Positions 4,444-6,764 of a DNA stretch of 6,764 bases are shown here, piece by piece. Location of the stretch: contig JAFSLR010000322.1 in assembly GCA_017448375.1 (NCBI GenBank), positions 1 to 6,764 on the forward strand. The letters are read 5' to 3'. Origin of the DNA: Synergistaceae bacterium. GTDB taxonomy: Bacteria > Synergistota > Synergistia > Synergistales > Aminobacteriaceae. The notes under the pieces were generated by a model. That model saw only the letters and a list, made by a program, of their open reading frames with translations. It had not been told where the DNA came from and did no database searches. Each line of letters begins with the position of its first letter. Positions within the stretch are counted from its first letter, which is position 1. The position numbers and the translations under genes were made by a program.

Positions 4444-6764
4444 ATGGATATTGCGCGTGCAAGTATAAAACGCAGACTAGTAGTCCTGTTTATCTGCGTA
4501 ATGATTGCACTCGGAGGAGTTGCAGCATATTTCAGCTTAGGTAAGCTCGAAGACCCGGTATTTACGATTAAGACAGCAGTTATATCTATCGTATATACCG
4601 GCTCTACCGCATACGAGGCCGAACAGGAAGTTGCCAGCCGTATGGAGGACGCAATTCAGGCAATGGGCGAAATAAAGCGAATCCGTACACGCTGTACACC
4701 CGGCCTCGCTGTTATTTATGTTGACATTCAGGATACTTATACGGCCAGCGATCTGCCCCAGATATGGAATGTTCTCCGGCAGAAAGTTAATGATGAACTT
4801 GTTAGGCTTCCGTCGGGCTGTACAGTTTTAATCAATAATGACTTCGGCGATGTCTTCGGGCAGTATTACGCACTGACGGGGGACGGCTATACCATGCGGG
4901 AATTGTGGGAATACGCCGACTTCCTGAAAAAAGAATTAGTGCTGATTCCTGAAGTCGCAAAAGTAAGCATTCTTGGTGAACAGACTGAAGGAATTTATGT
5001 AGAGTTCTCGTCGTCAAGATTGCGTTCTCTGGGAATATCATCAAGCGCAATATTTAACGTCCTGAATCAGCAGAATACACTTTCTGCAATGGGGAAAACT
5101 TTTTACGGTAGTCAGTACGTTACGATCAATCCGACTGGAAGTCTTCTCAGTGTTGAAGATTTCGGCGAGACAGTTATCGGAGGCACTGGAGGCAGGATTA
5201 TACGCTTAAAGGAAGTTGCGGAGATTAGGCGCGATTACGTAGACCCTCAAAGTATGATGATGTTCTTTAACGGCAAACCGTCTTTAGGAATAGGTATAGC
5301 AACAGTTACAGGCGGTAATGTCGTAACTATGGGGCAGGCTGTGGCGAAACGTCTTGAGGAATTAGAGTCAGACCGTCCGATAGGCATGGAGCTAAATGAA
5401 ATTTATATGCAGTCTGAAGGTGTCATCAAGTCAGTAAACGATTTCGTTATCAATCTCGTTGAGTCCCTGATTATCGTCGTTGGAGTCCTTCTTGTATTTA
5501 TGGGTATGCGTTCGGGCTTCATGATAGGGATTGTCTTATTGTTGACCGTAGCAGGGACTTTAATGATCATGAATCAGCAGGGGATATTTTTACAGCAGGT
5601 ATCACTGGCCGCCATGATAATAGCTCTCGGTTCTCTGGTTGATAACGCAATAGTTGTAGCTGAAGGTATGTTAGTCGGAGTTCAGCGTGGTCAGTCTACC
5701 GAAGACGCGGCCTCAGAGACAGTAACAGGTTCGATGTGGGCAATGCTGGGAGGAACGATTATAGCTGTCCTAGCATTTGCCCCGATTGGACTTTCACCCG
5801 ACAACACTGGCGAATATTGCAAGAGTCTGCTTCAAGTCGTAGGTATTTCCATGATATTAAGCTGGGTTCTTGCAATTACGGCTACTCCTGTGCTGGGAAG
5901 CCTTATGCTCAAGCCCTCAAAGCAGGAGGGAGACCCTTACGACAAATTTTTATTCAGAGCGTACAGGGCATTTCTTGAAGGCTGTCTGCGTTATCGTTTA
6001 ATAACAATGTCAGTAGTTCTTGGAATGTTTGTATTCTCTCTGTTTGCCCTGACTATGGTCGAGAAAGTATTTTTCCCTCCTTCTACTGCGATGTATTTTG
6101 TAGCTGATTTATGGCAGAGGGAAGGTACTTCAATCAATTCTCAAAGGGAGATGACCGAAAGACTGGCCGAAATTTTAGCGAAACGTCCTGACGTGAAGAA
6201 TATTACGAGCTTTATAGGCAGCGGAAGTCTGCGCTTCATGCTGACGTATTCTCCTCCTGATTCTGACAGTGCGTTTTCTGAACTTCTCATAGAAGTCAAA
6301 GAGGGCGGAGACCCTAAAAGTGTTTTGCTTGAGACTCAGCGCATGATTAATGAAGAAATGCCGGGTGTTACAGGAGTATGCAAATTATTCGCAAAGGGTA
6401 GTAGTATGGCACCTGTTATCGAAGCACGATTTTATGGGGATGACCCTCAAGTTTTGAGAGAACTTGCAGGACAGGCGCGCAAAATCATGGAAGAAGACCC
6501 TATACATAATTGCGTGAGGCTTGACTGGTGCGATCCTGTAACAGTTTTCAGACCTCAGATACGCAAAGACAGAATGCAGAGTTTAGGGCTTAATCGTCCT
6601 CTAATCAATAATGCTGTTCTTGCAGGAACAACTGGAGTTACTGTCGGAGCATTCAGGGACGGCGACAGGTCTTTAGCGATTCTGTTCGGCCTGATACCTG
6701 AAGAGAGGCACAGGATTCAAAATCTACAGTCCTTGCCGATATGGGCACCTGCGGCAAATAAGGC
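4444..6764 (+). CDS. RND-family efflux transporter permease (HAE1/AcrB type), 3' end outside the window
   Basis: An uninterrupted frame runs from ATG 4444 to the window edge: 773 codons of a family usually about 1020-1050 residues long. It encodes an inner-membrane, proton-driven tripartite-efflux pump subunit that exports drugs or other amphiphiles. The start MDIARASIKRRLVVLFICV is the canonical RND N-terminus leading into TM1 (about 11-30), then the hallmark LGKLEDPVFTIKTAV. Porter-domain hallmarks follow: DFGDVFGQYYALTGDGY, and IYVEFSSSRLRSLGIS. TM2 is about 334-354. TM4 carries LVDNAIVVAEGM with D400-N401; the first Asp of the proton-relay pair is kept and the second is Asn, as is common in this subfamily. 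FAPIGLSPDNTGEYC (445-459) is another family signature. The second repeat begins near 505 with TM7 about 519-537. Most like TriC-type RND pumps, from memory. The start lies 4 nt after the upstream stop, with no good Shine-Dalgarno, suggesting translational coupling. No adaptor gene precedes it; substrate unknown. Confidence 0.95.
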   Translation, partial: MDIARASIKRRLVVLFICVMIALGGVAAYFSLGKLEDPVFTIKTAVISIVYTGSTAYEAEQEVASRMEDAIQAMGEIKRIRTRCTPGLAVIYVDIQDTYTASDLPQIWNVLRQKVNDELVRLPSGCTVLINNDFGDVFGQYYALTGDGYTMRELWEYADFLKKELVLIPEVAKVSILGEQTEGIYVEFSSSRLRSLGISSSAIFNVLNQQNTLSAMGKTFYGSQYVTINPTGSLLSVEDFGETVIGGTGGRIIRLKEVAEIRRDYVDPQSMMMFFNGKPSLGIGIATVTGGNVVTMGQAVAKRLEELESDRPIGMELNEIYMQSEGVIKSVNDFVINLVESLIIVVGVLLVFMGMRSGFMIGIVLLLTVAGTLMIMNQQGIFLQQVSLAAMIIALGSLVDNAIVVAEGMLVGVQRGQSTEDAASETVTGSMWAMLGGTIIAVLAFAPIGLSPDNTGEYCKSLLQVVGISMILSWVLAITATPVLGSLMLKPSKQEGDPYDKFLFRAYRAFLEGCLRYRLITMSVVLGMFVFSLFALTMVEKVFFPPSTAMYFVADLWQREGTSINSQREMTERLAEILAKRPDVKNITSFIGSGSLRFMLTYSPPDSDSAFSELLIEVKEGGDPKSVLLETQRMINEEMPGVTGVCKLFAKGSSMAPVIEARFYGDDPQVLRELAGQARKIMEEDPIHNCVRLDWCDPVTVFRPQIRKDRMQSLGLNRPLINNAVLAGTTGVTVGAFRDGDRSLAILFGLIPEERHRIQNLQSLPIWAPAANK

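Noticed and set aside
5641..5646. Asp-Asn in TM4 of the RND pump as a loss of proton relay
   Set aside because: LVDNAIVV is a normal variant in this RND subfamily, so it does not indicate an inactive pump.
5736..5978. 80-codon plus-strand frame in another phase
   Set aside because: It lies wholly within the RND gene, whose family signatures (SPDNTGEYC) are in the other frame.

Overview
The window reads as chromosomal DNA of a Gram-negative, diderm bacterium, most likely a member of the Synergistota. The main taxonomic clue is the C-terminus of the large protein: a Ser/Gly-rich stretch, one Cys, a short hydrophobic helix and a basic tail (SSSSGCDMGM, then LVALSLLALFSL, then RAKKHR). This fits the Synergist-CTERM type of surface-sorting signal. 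An RND-type inner-membrane pump just downstream also fits a diderm envelope. Base composition looks moderate, and both long genes use TGG for Trp, so the standard bacterial code applies.

Layout, all on the + strand: (1) 1-162 is the 3' end of a gene of unknown function. (2) 175-410 is a decayed relative of that gene. It has a strong ribosome-binding site and a lipoprotein-like N-terminus, but an in-frame TGA at codon 10 and a frameshift before the conserved C-terminal block. (3) 422-472 is a good Rho-independent terminator closing this upstream unit. (4) 473-593 is a compact regulatory region with a 14-nt direct repeat at 20-bp spacing, a candidate promoter, and a hairpin that overlaps the ribosome-binding site of the next gene. 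(5) 594-4439 encodes a 1281-residue exported surface protein with an N-terminal signal peptide, three FG-GAP/VCBS-like Asp-rich loops, two Ser/Thr-rich beta-hairpin-like segments that resemble aerolysin/ETX-MTX2 pore-forming modules, a CARDB-like beta-sandwich and the C-terminal sorting signal. (6) From 4444 to the window edge (partial) runs an RND-family efflux transporter that starts 4 nt after the previous stop codon and has no clear Shine-Dalgarno of its own.

The surface protein and the RND pump are probably co-transcribed and translationally coupled. No periplasmic adaptor (membrane fusion protein) or outer-membrane channel gene lies between them, which is unusual for an RND pump operon. 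The most interesting points are the possible pore-forming module inside a sorted surface protein, its tight coupling to an RND pump, and the layered control elements in the 120-bp leader. Function of the surface protein is inferred from sequence appearance only; no similarity search could be run.
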